Shown here piece after piece: positions 10,340 to 21,962 of a stretch of DNA of 64,000 bases. Origin of the DNA: Polia nebulosa (taxonomy: Eukaryota > Arthropoda > Insecta > Lepidoptera > Noctuidae); NCBI GenBank assembly GCA_951329385.1, contig OX589594.1:24692901-24756900 (forward strand). Direction: 5' to 3'. The notes beneath the pieces are model-generated. The model was not told where the DNA came from and made no database searches. It saw nothing but the letters and a program-made list of their open reading frames with translations. The number at the start of each line of letters is the position of its first letter. Position 1 is the first letter of the stretch. Made by a program: the position numbers and the translations under genes.

Positions 10340-10690
10340 GTGGCTAAAGTAATAACAGCCGCACGGGTCGATCCATCAGGTTAAGCTACGCTTGCCGGGG
10401 TTGGTCCATGGATGGCTGACCATCTTTACATACCGAGACTCCTCCGTGCCTCGGAATGCACGTTAAGCCGTTGGTCCCGGCTGTCAATCGTAGATCTTTG
10501 ACAGTCGTTACGGGTCGTCAGAAGCCCGAAATTCTGACAACCAGTCTTACCAAGGGGTATCGTATTACCCAGTAACTGGGTTGTGGAGGTCAGATAGGCA
10601 GTCGCTGCATGTAAAGTACTGGTACTCAGCTGCATCCGGTTAGACTGGAAGCCGACCCCAAGATAGTTGGGAAAAGGCTAGGCAGATGAT
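10340..10690 (+). repeat. Interspersed repeat family E, fullest copy
   Basis: Order of blocks: CCGCACGGGTCGATCCATCA, CGCTTGCCGGGGTTGGTCCA, TGGCTGACCATCTTTACATA, GTTAAGCCGTTGGTCCCGGC, TTGACAGTCGTTACGGGTCG, GTATTACCCAGTAACTGGGT, GGTCAGATAGGCAGTC, GGTTAGACTGGAAGCCGACC, AGTTGGGAAAAGGCTAGG. Minus-strand copies lie at 20803-21890 (interrupted), 56505-56680 and 60830-61255 (interrupted). The GTTAA in the middle is the site where a TTAA element landed in one of them. Confidence 0.75.
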
Positions 10691-10799
10691 GTGTGTGAGT
10701 GGCTAATTCGAATGCATTATAGCACTGAAGTTGGTAGACATTTTTCATTGATTTGATGATGGTACAAGGACTGTTTTTGTTTCAATGCATTTCGTGTTC

Positions 10800-10922
10800 G
10801 AAGACAAGTGACATCTACTACTCCGCACTCGGCTCGCGTGGTGGATTACAGCTCACTCCCTCAACCAGATATGAGGCCTATGTCCCAACCGTGGGCACAT
10901 TAAAAGATTGATAAAGCTTGCA
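10800..10922 (+). repeat. tRNA-SINE 3' body fragment
   Basis: Matches the 3' body of the SINE at 17553-17893: GAAGACAAGTGACATCTAC, GGATTACAGCTCACTCCCTC, GAGGCCTATGTCCCAACCGT. The tRNA-like head is absent. Confidence 0.6.
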
Positions 10923-11152
10923 TTCCGTATTCCACTAGGTCTACTGTAGTCTTTAAACTAAGTTCTAAGCTACATGTAGGTACTATTAGGTGTTAGACAT
11001 ACGTTTAGTAAAAGGATCTTTAGTCGATACCTACTACAGTATTAGCATTTAAACTTAAATGTCGTTTATAAACGTTTGTGTTATTAAAATGCCAGAACTA
11101 ATGTATTCTTAATTGACCAACAAAGAGTGTTACAGCATAACCAATAGCTTAG

Positions 11153-11328
11153 GGCAGTCGTTCCCAAAGTGTATCACCTGAACCCCCAAGGATTCTACTT
11201 CAATGGTTTCCAAATTGTTTAGTCCCGAAGACTCCTGTGCGAATATTTACGGTAAGGTAGCCATTGGTTTTACATGTATTCCTGTCGGTCGGTGTCTGCG
11301 GGAATAAAAGGTTTGAGAACCTCTGATT
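11153..11328. mobile_element. Possible hAT-like MITE
   Basis: Imperfect terminal inverted repeats CAGTCGTTCCCAAAGTGTAT and, at the right end, GGTTTGAGAACCTCTG. The CAGNGGTTCCCAAA form is typical of hAT ends. Flanking 8-bp duplications are not clear, so boundaries are approximate. Confidence 0.45.
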
Positions 11329-12393
11329 TGGAGAAACATAATTAAGTACTTTCATTCATCATTATTTATATACGAAATAATATCACTTAACCCGTTCTAC
11401 GCAACAGTACGTTAATATAATCCCAGTTCAGCACAACTGCTTACTATTAATGCATTCTATTATTACAATGTACGTTCATAAAAGTATCATTTTAGTATGT
11501 CGCATTATGTTAACCCGTAAAACGCTGCGATTCGACATCACTACAATAATTATATTATTATTATTATTGTCGTACCACGTCTATTATTCGTTAGTATGTA
11601 GTGAGTAGGTTAGGTCGGTTGTTTGTCTGTGTGTGTAGTCAAAGACATTAACTTAATGCCACCTCATAATTACTGCTTGGAAGCATTAATTCTCGCATCC
11701 ATAATTAAGTTTAATACCTCATTTCTGTTGGCCTACAATCTAGATAAATATTGTCTGTCGTTTGACGTCTATTAAAGTTACATTAAAATTGTAAATCATT
11801 GTAAGTATAGATAGTGGATTGTATATGGAGTTTTATAATGTATCTAGTTCCCAAGGCTGTACCATTTTACATTCTTATTAAGTAGATACTTAGATTATTA
11901 GCGTATTTATCCTTATAAATAAATGGTTTACGACTTCGAGGTAGGTTTTCAAGTTATACGTGAACGCTAAATGGCCGTCAGTAACTTTGAGCGCGTGTAA
12001 TGAATATGCCAAAACGTTCCGCGAAAACTGTTTAAGTGGGCGTGAAAACTGGATGAAAATCCGCACGGCAGTGTTGATAAACTCGAATATAAGGACGGAA
12101 GTGCTTCGTACATTGTTTTATATTTCGTACAACTGAAACAAAAGCTTATTTAAAAATAATCCTCGTCTCCAGTTTTAAGAACTTGGATTAAATAAATACT
12201 CGGTAGCAACAAAAGCATATTTGTAAAGAATTCAATAATTCTAAAATAAACTCAAACAGACCTTTGACCGACTGTTGGTCAGTCAGAAAGTCGAAGCTAA
12301 TTGCACATTTCAAAGCGTAGATCTCTATGAAGAAGAACGTGCAAGAAACTCCATGGACACTCTTTTAAATCATGTTATGTATTACAAAAATCC

Positions 12394-12768
12394 TGCGGGT
12401 AGCCCGCGAAATTCAAAATTTTCTTACCTTTTTTTTTTTATTTGCAGGTCAGTGTTAGGTTATATCTTGGTCAAAATTTGATTCACGGCCGTAGCAAGTA
12501 CCTATGTATTTATAGAATTATAATCATTAAAACCATCAATACAACTTTCAGTTACAATTGATGTCAAATGTAATTATTTCATGAAATCATGACATTTGAC
12601 ATCAATTCTAACTGAGAGAGTTGTATTTATGATTTTAATGATTTCAGTTCTGTAAATACGTACCTGCTACGGCCGCGAATCATATTTTGACCAACATACA
12701 ACCTGATACTGACTTGCAAATTGCAAAAAACGTAAGAAAATTTGAATTTCGCGGGCTACCCTGGAGCT
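12394..12768. mobile_element. Palindromic MITE (family B), intact
   Basis: About 375 bp, almost wholly palindromic. Left arm: GGGTAGCCCGCGAAATTCAA, TTTGCAGGTCAGTGTTAGGT, GATTCACGGCCGTAGCAAGT. Right arm: CCTGCTACGGCCGCGAATCA, CTGACTTGCAAATTGC, GAATTTCGCGGGCTACCCTG. The centre holds GATGTCAAATG / CATTTGACATC. Non-coding; the transcript of such an element would fold into a long hairpin. Other copies: 4969-5285 and 60000-60360. Confidence 0.8.
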
Positions 12769-15700
12769 TTCACATTAAATCTTTCTTGTTGCTTCTATTA
12801 ACTACAGGTAAAATAAAAATAAAATATTTAAAAGCAATTATTCAAGCCAGTTCAATTTCTGTTCAAATTGAAAAATAGTCAAGTAACTGATAATTACAAT
12901 TAAGTATTTATCTATTAATTCCAGTGGCTCCAAATTTCAAGTAATAATTCATCATTATTTGCGTCTTAATAAATAATAATTATAAACGCAATAGTGTTGT
13001 ACTTTAAAGAGTTAATTTTATTGTTGAGAAAAGTTCATGTCATTCCTGAAATGAGACGATAAATAATGATTATTATCAAATAAGAAGAAGATAGGGGTGT
13101 TGTTTGTTGCAAATTTAATAAATAATTAATAATATTTGCAACAAAATAAAGTGTTTTCAAGTCTACTAAGCAAAGTGGTTACCCGTCTTAACGTGATATA
13201 CTACGCGCCGCTTGAAAACAGAAGAAGATGTAGAGTCGCTATAATTTGCAATTTTTTGTTTTTTGCCAATGTCTGCCACCATTTTAAGTAGTCATTTATC
13301 TTATGAAGTTCTTAATGTAACTAAAAAGAATTTTAATAGAAAAGTTTTGGTCATTCTTTAAATTATATTGTTAAGGCACCTACCATCTGTTTTTTTTGGA
13401 CTGACTCTAATTATGAATACTTACAACAAAAAACAACGCTAATCGTCACAAAAAATAACGTACATATATCACTCCATTGATAGCTTCATTCATAAACTCT
13501 TATGTAATAAACTCCACGCGTCATCATCAGTTCAATCGTGTAGAAGTTGTTATGAATGAAGAACATAACATAATATTGTGAAATCGGTTACCATTTTGTT
13601 TCTCACACACGTTTACCTATTACATAAAAAACTCTGTCGTATATTATATTTATGGAACTGACGTTAAACATCTACTTTTTGTAAGTAGTCGTGCTTTGAC
13701 ATTTATTTGTGACAATGAAAAAAGGAAAATGTTATCTTAAATGTTAGGTGAAAGTTTCATACTTACAAATAATTGAGAGAATTTATAAATGTTATGTATT
13801 CATGTAATATTGATAAATGTCAGGTTTGTTCTGCAATCCATTGATCATTCTTTGAAGACGTCCAATTAGAAAAATAAAAAATCGTTTTCGACTCCACCAG
13901 TTCTTGTGCCCTTTTTTCTTTTAGAATTGAGTGCAAACTTTTTATACGCGTTTTTCTCTTTAAGTTAACACTACCAATTCACAGCATTAAATATTTATAG
14001 AATTGACTTATTATAAACCGATTAAAGTGGTTTAGTTCGAATTTATTTTAGTGGATTGACATTCCTGTGTGGCATTCTTTAATTTTGTAGTAAATTATAA
14101 AAATCTACTTTTAAAACACACGTTATCTACTTTCAATATATGCTTTCTTTTAGATGGTTAAACATTAACTTTTATTGATGAAAACCTCATACTCAAACAA
14201 TTAACTTTCGTCAAAGCTTACAGACGGAAAAAAACAATCAAAGGAAACAATAACAAGTCAATTTTACAAAATTCTCGCCAGTAGGCCTGAAGAATTGTCC
14301 GGTAACATTCTGACATTATTTCGGGTGCGACGCTCTTGTACTGTCGTTTTCAGCCCATAATCTTTGACGTCCACTAACGAAATGTCATTTACGTCAGACA
14401 AGACTGACAGTCTAGCACGCACTCGAGTCTCAGCAATGATTTATCAATATCTAACCAAGCTACACGATTTCTGTCTTTTCATAAAGGAAATATTAAGCGC
14501 TTAATCGTCAAAAAACTTTAAAAAGAAACATCATTACAACATTCAACCCGGCGTTTTATTTATTACAAGACCGAATAAAGTCGCAACTCCAACGCAAATG
14601 AGTTAATACTTTGCAGATGACATCACTATCATAATTCCTTGAAACCGCATATATTTAAACAATAATTATCGCCATAAACATGATCGAATCTCGCCAACTA
14701 CGCAATATAATTATGACTGACAATACATACTGACGAGAGTGTTCCATTTTTTCCTTAAAGACGATTTGAGTGTATTAAAAAGCAATTATTGACCTTAATA
14801 AAACATTTCGCATTTTTATAATCGTACCTTAAGGCAGCCGTATTACTGGCCATATTCGTTTTAAGATAATTCCATTTTTAAATAATTAACGGGTTGGATT
14901 CATTGGTTAGTAGGAAGAAGACACTGAATGTGACTTATTAAGCAGGTGGAGCTCACGCCGTCCCTTGTGGTTGGAGACAGTTACGAGATTTGTGTACTAA
15001 GGGCATCACATGGATCTGCGCAAACCAATTATAAATGAGATTTATTGGTCGATCTCAGATTTATACATTAAAAAGGAACATGCTGTTAATTGAAATCTCG
15101 ACATTTTCACACGAGTTTATTCTAAAAGTAAAAAGTTTCTAAACAACAACAAAAGTACTCGTATTATTCGTTTTCTATTTGTTAACTAATTATATTCAAT
15201 GACTTCATTAGTAAAACAGCATTGCAGGTTACCGTTGCCTCTTTGTAGTGCTCGGGAAAACTATAATTGAGTTATTCTATTACAAAAATTCTCAGTTTTT
15301 TTTTTTAATTTAGGGAATATGCATGAATAAAATATTTGTTATCTAACCGGTTTATCGATGAATATACTAAAATAGAGTACTAACAGTGAAAGCAGAATCA
15401 AAATTGATCGAAAATTAAACGAGATATAACAATTTTAAACAAATATTTCTGTCCCTCTCTCGAAAACGCTGTTTTCTATGGCAGTTGTATGGGCGTCATG
15501 TGCTTTGACGTCAAAGAACACGTCGGACTTCTCTTTCTAATTATCAACTTTAAAGCTTTATAACTTCGTCGCTGATGATGATATTTTGAAAATTCCTTCA
15601 TATTTGTTCACTATAATTAATAAGTCTTCAATTGAACAAAAAAAAATATCATGAATATGTCCTATTGAAGACCATTCAAATAACTAAGTAAGAACATAAC

Positions 15701-16778
15701 CGCTTAATAATATTGCATCCATTTTCTGGTTCTAGTTTCTATTTAATGTAGGTAAGTTCCATTTACCATAGCTAAGTAAAGGACAGTCATGAGATACTGT
15801 GGAGACGAAATATGCATAAAATGTAAAAATATATGAAGTTATAAGATTGTGAGAAATAGCCACTACGAGAAGCTAGAGAAGTGTGTTTTGTGGGTTAATA
15901 GAATAAAAGGCACTTTTCACAATAACATCATATTTTACCTAAACATAAGGCATTCTTACTACTAACAGGTTTTTACCGATGATTTATTAGTTGCTCTTAA
16001 TATCTCGCTAACATACATAGTTAAAGAATCATATAGAATATTTCAGTACAATGCCAGTACAATAATGCTACCAATAATAACCTATTAAATATAACAGAAT
16101 CATTTGCACCGACCCTTAACACGCACGATAAAGGTCACATACGAATGACAAGAAAATAAGTTTGTAATTAAATTTGCAACCGGACGATTAATAATTATTA
16201 TTTTTTTAAATAATTATCTCGCAAAGGCGTAGTTTCGTTGTCGGAGTACCTCTGATAAATTTGAAGGAACAATTAATGACTTCTGTGTATGTATGCGTGG
16301 GTTATACTCATTCTCATGAAATGAGTGTTTGAATGAGCTCGTTCGTTTCTATGTGTGAGTTATTATCGCTCCACGACATATACGTGCAGTATTTATTTAC
16401 CTCAACTTATAGGGTGCTAGTTTAATTTACATACTAATTGATTACTAAGAAAAGACAAATAAATTAACGTAACGCAATAGCCTATGATTAAAGTCGCCAA
16501 AATAGAACGTTACAACTTTACGGGACTTTTAAACAGGAATATTCAGTCATTATCAGAATCTTGTTTTATAATTGGTTCCCCATACTTTGTAAGTAAGCTT
16601 TTACGACCGTACTACAAATTGAATTGAAAGGCATAAAATTATTCCAAAGCATAAAAGTACTTATACCAAAGCATAAAAATATTCCTCAGCTAATAAGTTA
16701 CCGCCACTTATTGCTAAGCTCAATGACTTGACGACAGATAAATTAAAGCGAGTCAGCGTAGCACCGCGTCAATTGCAA

Positions 16779-17154
16779 GTTCGCAATAGGGATGTTATGG
16801 ATATACCTATTATGAAATTTCGGATTGGAATACGGATACGGATATAGGAATAATATTATATCGGTTTCAGATACGGTTACGGGTATGAAATTATTTCGGA
16901 TAATTCGATTTTTAAAGAATTATAAAAGTAAAATATTACTATTTATTAGAATTAATAAACAATGCGCGCGGCTTGTGTGATGGCTCGGCCGGGCAAAAAT
17001 AAAAACGTGTCATAACATGATGGTATCATTTAGACTCCGCCTCTATCCGAAACTTTTATATCGGTTTCTGTTACGGTTTCGGATAATTTTTTATTTCGGA
17101 TATTCGATAGTTTCGGTTACGGTTACGGAGCTCCATAACATCCCTAGTTCACAA
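16779..17154. mobile_element. hAT-like MITE with 8-bp TSD
   Basis: Element 16787-17146 with terminal inverted repeats TAGGGATGTTATGGA and TCCATAACATCCCTA, flanked by GTTCGCAA (16779-16786) and GTTCACAA (17147-17154), an 8-bp duplication with one mismatch. Eight-bp duplications are the hAT norm. The interior has subterminal clusters of TTACGG / TCGGAT / TATCGG words, as hAT elements often do, and no ORF. Confidence 0.85.
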
Positions 17155-17169
17155 TAATAAAAGTGCATA

Positions 17170-17188
17170 TGTGTGTGTGTGTGTGTGT
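17170..17188. repeat. (TG)n microsatellite
   Basis: Uninterrupted TG run of about nine repeats. Confidence 0.9.
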
Positions 17189-17485
17189 TGCAACGGATGA
17201 GGCCCTAATTAGCTAGCAATTACCGTTAATGCAGGCGTAGTTAATGAAGCGCGCACCTCATCTGCACCGCACTCGGGTGAGACACTCAAACACTATTGTT
17301 ACACGATACGCGGTAGTTTTACGTACAGAAAAAAAAATAGAAGGAAAACTTCGTTTAATTTCAATGTTGAATTAGTCGGTGGTGTTATTTTTGACGAGGT
17401 TTTGTGGACGTATGAAAAGTGAATGTAGGTATGTCTAATAGGGAGGAACTTCTGAACAATTCATAGAGAGTAGGTTTCTAACCTT

Positions 17486-17539
17486 TAAACTTATACTTTC
17501 TGGTAAAACAAGACAGTTTTACCAGAAAGTATAAGTTTA
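17486..17539. repeat. Perfect 24-bp inverted repeat (hairpin)
   Basis: Arms 17486-17509 and 17516-17539 are perfect reverse complements around a 6-base loop AAGACA. The left arm begins TAAACTTATACTTTCTGG. It abuts the 5' end of a tRNA-derived SINE. There is no T-rich terminator and no other copy in the window. Confidence 0.9.
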
Positions 17540-17552
17540 TTAGTGCTAGATA

Positions 17553-17893
17553 ATGTAGGTAGGCGCAGTGGTTGAGCGTTCAGCTGCTGCGCTGCGTGTC
17601 GCGGGTTCGATTCCCGCATGGAACTTAATATTTGTTTGGCCTACCGATAGTTGTTCCGGATCTGGGTGTCTTGTGTATGTGAGTTTACACGTTTATGAAC
17701 GCACCCACGATACAGGAAGTAATTCCTCGAGTGGGATTCCGTCCTAGTTCAAAAAATGTGCTAGAATCAAAAATTCGAAGACATGTGACATCCACCAATA
17801 TACATTGGCCCCGTGTGGAGGATTACGGCCCACACCCTCTCACAGAGAGGAAGCCTGTGCCCCAGCAGTGATATTAAAAGGCTGATGATGAAA
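17553..17893 (+). mobile_element. tRNA-derived SINE
   Basis: Head with a Pol III A box (GGCGCAGTGGTTGAGCG, 17562-17578) and B box (GGGTTCGATTCCCG, 17603-17616), so it derives from a tRNA. The body holds GTGTATGTGAGTTTACACG, ACCCACGATACAGGAAGTAA, GACATGTGACATCCACCA and CTCTCACAGAGAGGAAGCC. It ends CCCCAGCAGTG, ATATTAAAAGGCTGATGATG. This is not a functional tRNA: there is no acceptor-stem pairing after the T arm. Confidence 0.8.
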
Positions 17894-18204
17894 GGAGAAA
17901 CAGCTGGAAAATACAGCAACATGTTTTAGAAAAAAAAAGACAGTCATGCATGGCTACTGCCAACAGAAGTGAAAACTGATAGTCGCCAGTCTGACGCAAC
18001 CTGTCACTAGCATGTTGATGACGCGAACCCATAAGTTTTGCCCCTACCAAAAAATCGCCCAACCAATTCAAAAACGCAATCTGCGAATACTAATTTGTCT
18101 AGCCGTGGTTGTTTTTACCATTTTGTAGGTGTCTTAGGTACCGACTAACAATGGTGCTTAGCTACAAACAATAGGTAGGCTACCTACCAAACCTAACGGT
18201 CCTT

Positions 18205-18417
18205 ATCGTATTTTTTTTTAATCGTTACCCCACGCTAGGAATTACTCCTGTATCGTGGGTGCGTTCACAAACATGTAAACTCACATACGCAAGACACACA
18301 GACCCGGCACAATTATCTGTAGGCCATACAAATATTTGTTCCGTGCGGGGATCGAACCCGCGACACGCAGCGCAGCAGCCGAACGCTCAACCACTGCGCC
18401 AACCGTGCCGTCAAAAA
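18205..18417 (-). mobile_element. tRNA-derived SINE, minus strand, head half
   Basis: Reverse complement of the 17553 SINE: GGATCGAACCCGCGACACGC is the B box (18349-18368), CGCTCAACCACTGCGCC the A box (18387-18403), and GTATCGTGGGTGCGTTCA the body. It lacks the AGAGAGGAAGCC 3' half. With the 17553 copy it forms an inverted pair about 0.5 kb apart. Confidence 0.75.
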
Positions 18418-18891
18418 TTTTATACAATACTCGCGACAGTCGTGACAATAGGTTAATTAAACACGATTACTTTTGGCTTCCTTTTCAAAAAGGCAAATAA
18501 AAGAAAAATAAAGGATTTTTGGACACACCTTAAACCGGCTTCCCTTATGCCAAATTGTACCCTTTACAATTCAGTCTACAAACTTTTTTAACGCAAAGAA
18601 AATAAGGAAAATCGGTTGTTAATTTTTCTCCGTTTTTGCTTGTTTTACAAGGTCAAATGAATGGATGTCTTTGGTTCTGGGAGAAACAATACAACACTTA
18701 CTTAGCATGCAAGATTCAATTGTATACAAAAGGTTCATACACGTGTTTTCACCCTGAGACATTGTAGGTACCCATAGTTTTAAGTTCTTGTTAAAAAGTT
18801 GTATAAATGTTATCAATTATGAATATTATGATGTACTATAAAGTATTATTCTATCGTATTCCATGTAAATCTTTTCCATTATATTTAATTC

Positions 18892-18931
18892 AATTCCATT
18901 CCATTCCATTCCACTATATTCCATTCTATTC
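18892..18931. repeat. (ATTCC)n minisatellite, imperfect
   Basis: Five ATTCC-type pentamers in a row, followed by degenerate TATTC units to about 18955. Confidence 0.8.
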
Positions 18932-19016
18932 AAATATTGATTCTTTTCTATTCTATTTTTGATTCGTTATGATGAAATAAATCCTTTCAAATATATACAT
19001 CCTATCCAACTGGTCC

Positions 19017-19130
19017 ACAGCTCAACAAACGAGTAGTTCTCCTAGTATAATTCCTGAATCACATCACAGGAAACAATCCAGCATTACTCAGACCATGAAC
19101 CAAGTTTTATTCTCCATCATTCTAATTCAA
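19017..19130 (+). repeat. 115-bp direct duplication, copy 1
   Basis: Shares CTCCTAGTATAATTCCTGAA, TCACATCACAGGAA, CAGCATTACTCAGACCATGA and ACCAAGTTTTATTCTC with 19785-19900, in the same orientation 768 bp away. It does not look like any repeat family elsewhere in the window. Confidence 0.8.
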
Positions 19131-19583
19131 TTACATTAAAACCTCTTATATTATGACATTTATGACTCATGAACGGGAAAAATGACAAACGTAAAGCGTT
19201 ACTTGATGTCTTATCTTAGCGGTGATTGTGAAAAATTGCCCTCCATTGTTTAGTGACATAATGAGCTACTGCCTTGTCACTATTTAGTGATAGTCCGTAT
19301 ATTCCCCAAGTTACGGGTGGGTTCGTTTGGTATACTGGTACTTTAACGTAATTGTTACACTAAGTGAAGTTTTGACAAAACCTTCCAGTAATGATGAATT
19401 GTTTTGGAGGGAATTTTTTAGTATTTTCATTTGTTTAGGTAATAAAGCTTGGGTCCAAAGTTACTTTATATGGCACTTGTCCCACCTCTAACGATAAGCG
19501 AGTAGAGTAGAGCTTGAAACTAAAAACGAGTTGGCGAGCAGCGAGTAGCGAGTGTGCAATTCCAATAGTTTTGTCACTTGGCT

Positions 19584-19775
19584 TTAAGGGTCTACTACCG
19601 GCCAAGTGGCGCCCTCATTAAATAAAAAATCGTAGCATAGCCTAGAAAATAAATATTAAAGAATCCAACGTCACGTTGGTTACAAATAAGATATAGTATT
19701 TTTACGTTGTTAAAACAGGTCTCAGAATGTTTCGTATCCAAAGTAGTAGGCAAAAGTGCCATAAACGGCCGATGA
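19584..19775 (+). mobile_element. TTAA-flanked MITE (family A), left half only
   Basis: Starts TTAAGGGTCTACTACCGGCC and runs through TCGTAGCATAGCC, AACGTCACGTTGGTTAC and GTATCCAAAGTAGTAGGC to ACGGCCG, then stops. As at 4775, the break is at the palindrome centre; here the 115-bp duplication copy 2 follows at once. Confidence 0.75.
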
Positions 19776-19784
19776 TACTTTTCC

Positions 19785-19900
19785 TCAGCTCAACATACGA
19801 GTAATTCTCCTAGTATAAATCCTAAATCACATCACAGGAATCAAACCAGCATTACTCAGACCATGAACCAAGTTTTATTCTCGATCATTCTAATTTTATA
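19785..19900 (+). repeat. 115-bp direct duplication, copy 2
   Basis: Second copy of 19017-19130, about 90 percent alike by eye. It lies immediately right of the half family-A MITE. Confidence 0.8.
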
Positions 19901-20081
19901 AGAATATCAACAATGGACCATAGTTATTAAGAAATTATCTATGGAGAATTAAGTTTTTTTTATTTAGAATCCGCTAATCCGTATTTAAACTAAGCATATG
20001 GTTAACGAGTCTTACAAACAAGGGTGATTATGTGAATGATGATAATTATGGTCATCATCATTCTCCTGCCACTATCCCAAT

Positions 20082-20477
20082 TTATTTGGATTCGGCGCAA
20101 CATGTCTTTTTATTCCCTACTTCTCGATTAGTCGTCATCTCTGTAATAGTCACCCCCTTTTTACCCATATCCTCTTTTACACAATCCAACCATCGTTTCT
20201 TTGGCTTTTCTCTATTCCTATAGCTATCCACATCCATACACAAGACGTTCCTCACGACATTTTCTTCATTCCTCCGCATCACATGCCCATACCACGACAA
20301 CCGATTTCCACACAACTTTTCAGTCAGCGGTGCCACTTTCAGACTTCCTCTTGTATACTCATTCCTAATTCTATCCATGCGCGTAACACCACACATCGCA
20401 TTTAGCATTCTCATCTCAGCTGCATGCAATTTCTTTTCATTCATCCCTTTTGTGGCCCAACATTTTGAACCATACAA
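20082..20477 (-). pseudogene. RTE-type LINE ORF2, C-terminal fragment
   Basis: A 131-residue open frame on the minus strand with the C-terminal signature of lepidopteran RTE-clade non-LTR retrotransposons: MYGSKCWATKGMNEKKLHAA, then EMRMLNAMCGVTRMDRIRNE, RLSWYGHVMRRNEENVV and KKRWLDCVKEDM, ending in a KTCCAE motif. This part lies downstream of the reverse-transcriptase core. The endonuclease and RT domains are missing, so it is a 5'-truncated, non-functional copy. A short piece of the same 3' end is visible near 25805-25880. No host-gene role is suggested. Confidence 0.75.
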
Positions 20478-21018
20478 TAACGTGGTATGGATGATATTTG
20501 TTTTTAATAAGTATAAAGGGAGTGACTGCTGATATGACGCCTAAATACAACAAATATGGACGAAGAGGCATGTTGCATCGACCTAAAATAAATTGGAATA
20601 AGGGCAAGAAAATGATGATGCAAGAAAAACCATTACTGCATTACCGCAAAGATAACCTTAAAATAACTTATTTAACATATAAAACTTTCCATCCCTTTTT
20701 ATGAAAATCACGCGGATGGAGGTGTATGAAATTTGGTACAGTTATAGCGTATGGGTCTATAGGAGGAGTGCAGAAAGCTAATATTTTTATATAATCAATC
20801 AGCCTGGCCTTTTCCCTACTATCTTGGGGTTGGCTTCCAGTCTAACTGGATGCAGCTGAATACCAGTATTTTACACGGAGCGACTGCCTATCTGACCTCC
20901 ACAACCCAGTTTCTGGGTAATACGGTACCCCTTGGTAAGACTGATTGTCAGACTTTCGGGCTTCTGACGACCCGTAACGACTGTCAAAGATCCACGAGTG
21001 ACAGCTGGGACCAACGGC

Positions 21019-21748
21019 TTAAGGGTCTACTACCGGCCAAGTGGCGCCGCAAAAAATCGTAGCATAGCATAGAAAATAAATATTAAAGAATCTAACGTCA
21101 CGTTTGTTAAAAAAGAGGATAAAAACGGCCGTTTCTGACACTTTCGCCTATTATCCAAAGCCGCTCATCATCTGCCCTTCTCCTTCGGTTCCCTCCCCAC
21201 TCCTCTAGTTGTTACAGTGGATCCTTTACTGTTCGTGCTGTACGCCTTTGGAACTCTCTTCCACACACTCTTAGGGCTAGCCCTTCGTTGGAGGTGTTTA
21301 GGAGAGGAATTAGGGAACACTTCCTGTCGGCATGACCCGTAATATGTTTTGTAAAAGGATTTCTTTGTTAGCCATACCCATAGTATTTAGTATGTTTATG
21401 TATCACATATTTGTTTAGTTTATTTAAGTAACAGATTTATTTTAAGTTATTGTTGTGCACTTAAGATGTACCTACCTACTTATGCAATTGTATTTTTCAC
21501 CCTGAGGTTTGCTGTAAGAAAACCCAAATGCTGGGTTAAGCTCGCCTTTGTAACTAATTGTTAATTTGTGTTTTATTTATATGTTATATGTGTACAATAA
21601 AGAATAATAATAATAATAATTCTGAGACCTGTTCTAACAACGTAAAAATACTTTATCTTCTTTGTAACAAACGTGACGTTGGATTCTTTAATATTTATTT
21701 TCTACGCTATGCTACGATTTTTTATTCAATGCGGTAGTAGGACCTTAA
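21019..21748. mobile_element. TTAA-flanked MITE (family A), itself interrupted by a LINE
   Basis: TTAA at 21019-21022 and 21745-21748; ends GGGTCTACTACCGGCC and GCGGTAGTAGGACC. It sits inside a family-E repeat and contains a 5'-truncated LINE (about 21155-21622) between GCCTATTA and TCTGAGACCTGTTCTAAC. The left arm has lost about 80 bp around the ACGTTGTTAAAACAGG segment. Confidence 0.8.
21155..21622 (+). pseudogene. LINE 3' end (Jockey/CR1-like) inside the MITE
   Basis: The frame ending at TGA 21333-21335 reads FTVRAVRLWNSLPHTLR then FRRGIREHFLSA, the common C-terminus of Jockey/CR1-like LINE ORF2 (RLWNSLP motif). It is followed by a ~260-bp 3' UTR and an AATAATAAT tail at 21602-21620, preceded by CAATAAAGAATAAT. 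Only the last ~50 codons remain, so the copy is dead on arrival. Its placement makes it the youngest layer of the nest. Confidence 0.75.
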
Positions 21749-21962
21749 TGTTCTTTCTGAGGTACGAAGGAGTCTCGATATGTAAAGATGGCCACCCATC
21801 CATGGACCAACCCCGGCAAGCGTAGCTAAACCTGATGGATCGACCCGTGCGGCTGTTAATACTTTGGCCATGAGCTCCTCCTAATATTTTTATATAATAT
21901 GCATTAGAAATAAATTAAATAACTAGAAAAAAAAATTACACATACTACCATGGGTCTGACAC

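Larger units (their letters stand above)
20803..21890 (-). repeat. Interspersed repeat family E, split by an insertion
   Basis: Left part 20803-21018 (CCCTACTATCTTGGGG, CCAGTCTAACTGGATGC, TGACCTCCACAACCCAGTTT, TGACGACCCGTAACGACTGT, GGGACCAACGGC) and right part 21749-21890 (GGCCACCCATCCATGGACCA, ACCCCGGCAAGCGTAGCTAA, GATCGACCCGTGCGGCTGTT) are contiguous in the copy at 10340-10690. The family-A MITE 21019-21748 separates them exactly at TTAA. Confidence 0.8.

Noticed and set aside
17553..17640. tRNA gene (A and B boxes present)
   Set aside because: The tRNA-like head runs directly into a SINE body shared with other copies; no acceptor stem closes and the copy at 18205-18417 has the same body. 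It is a SINE.
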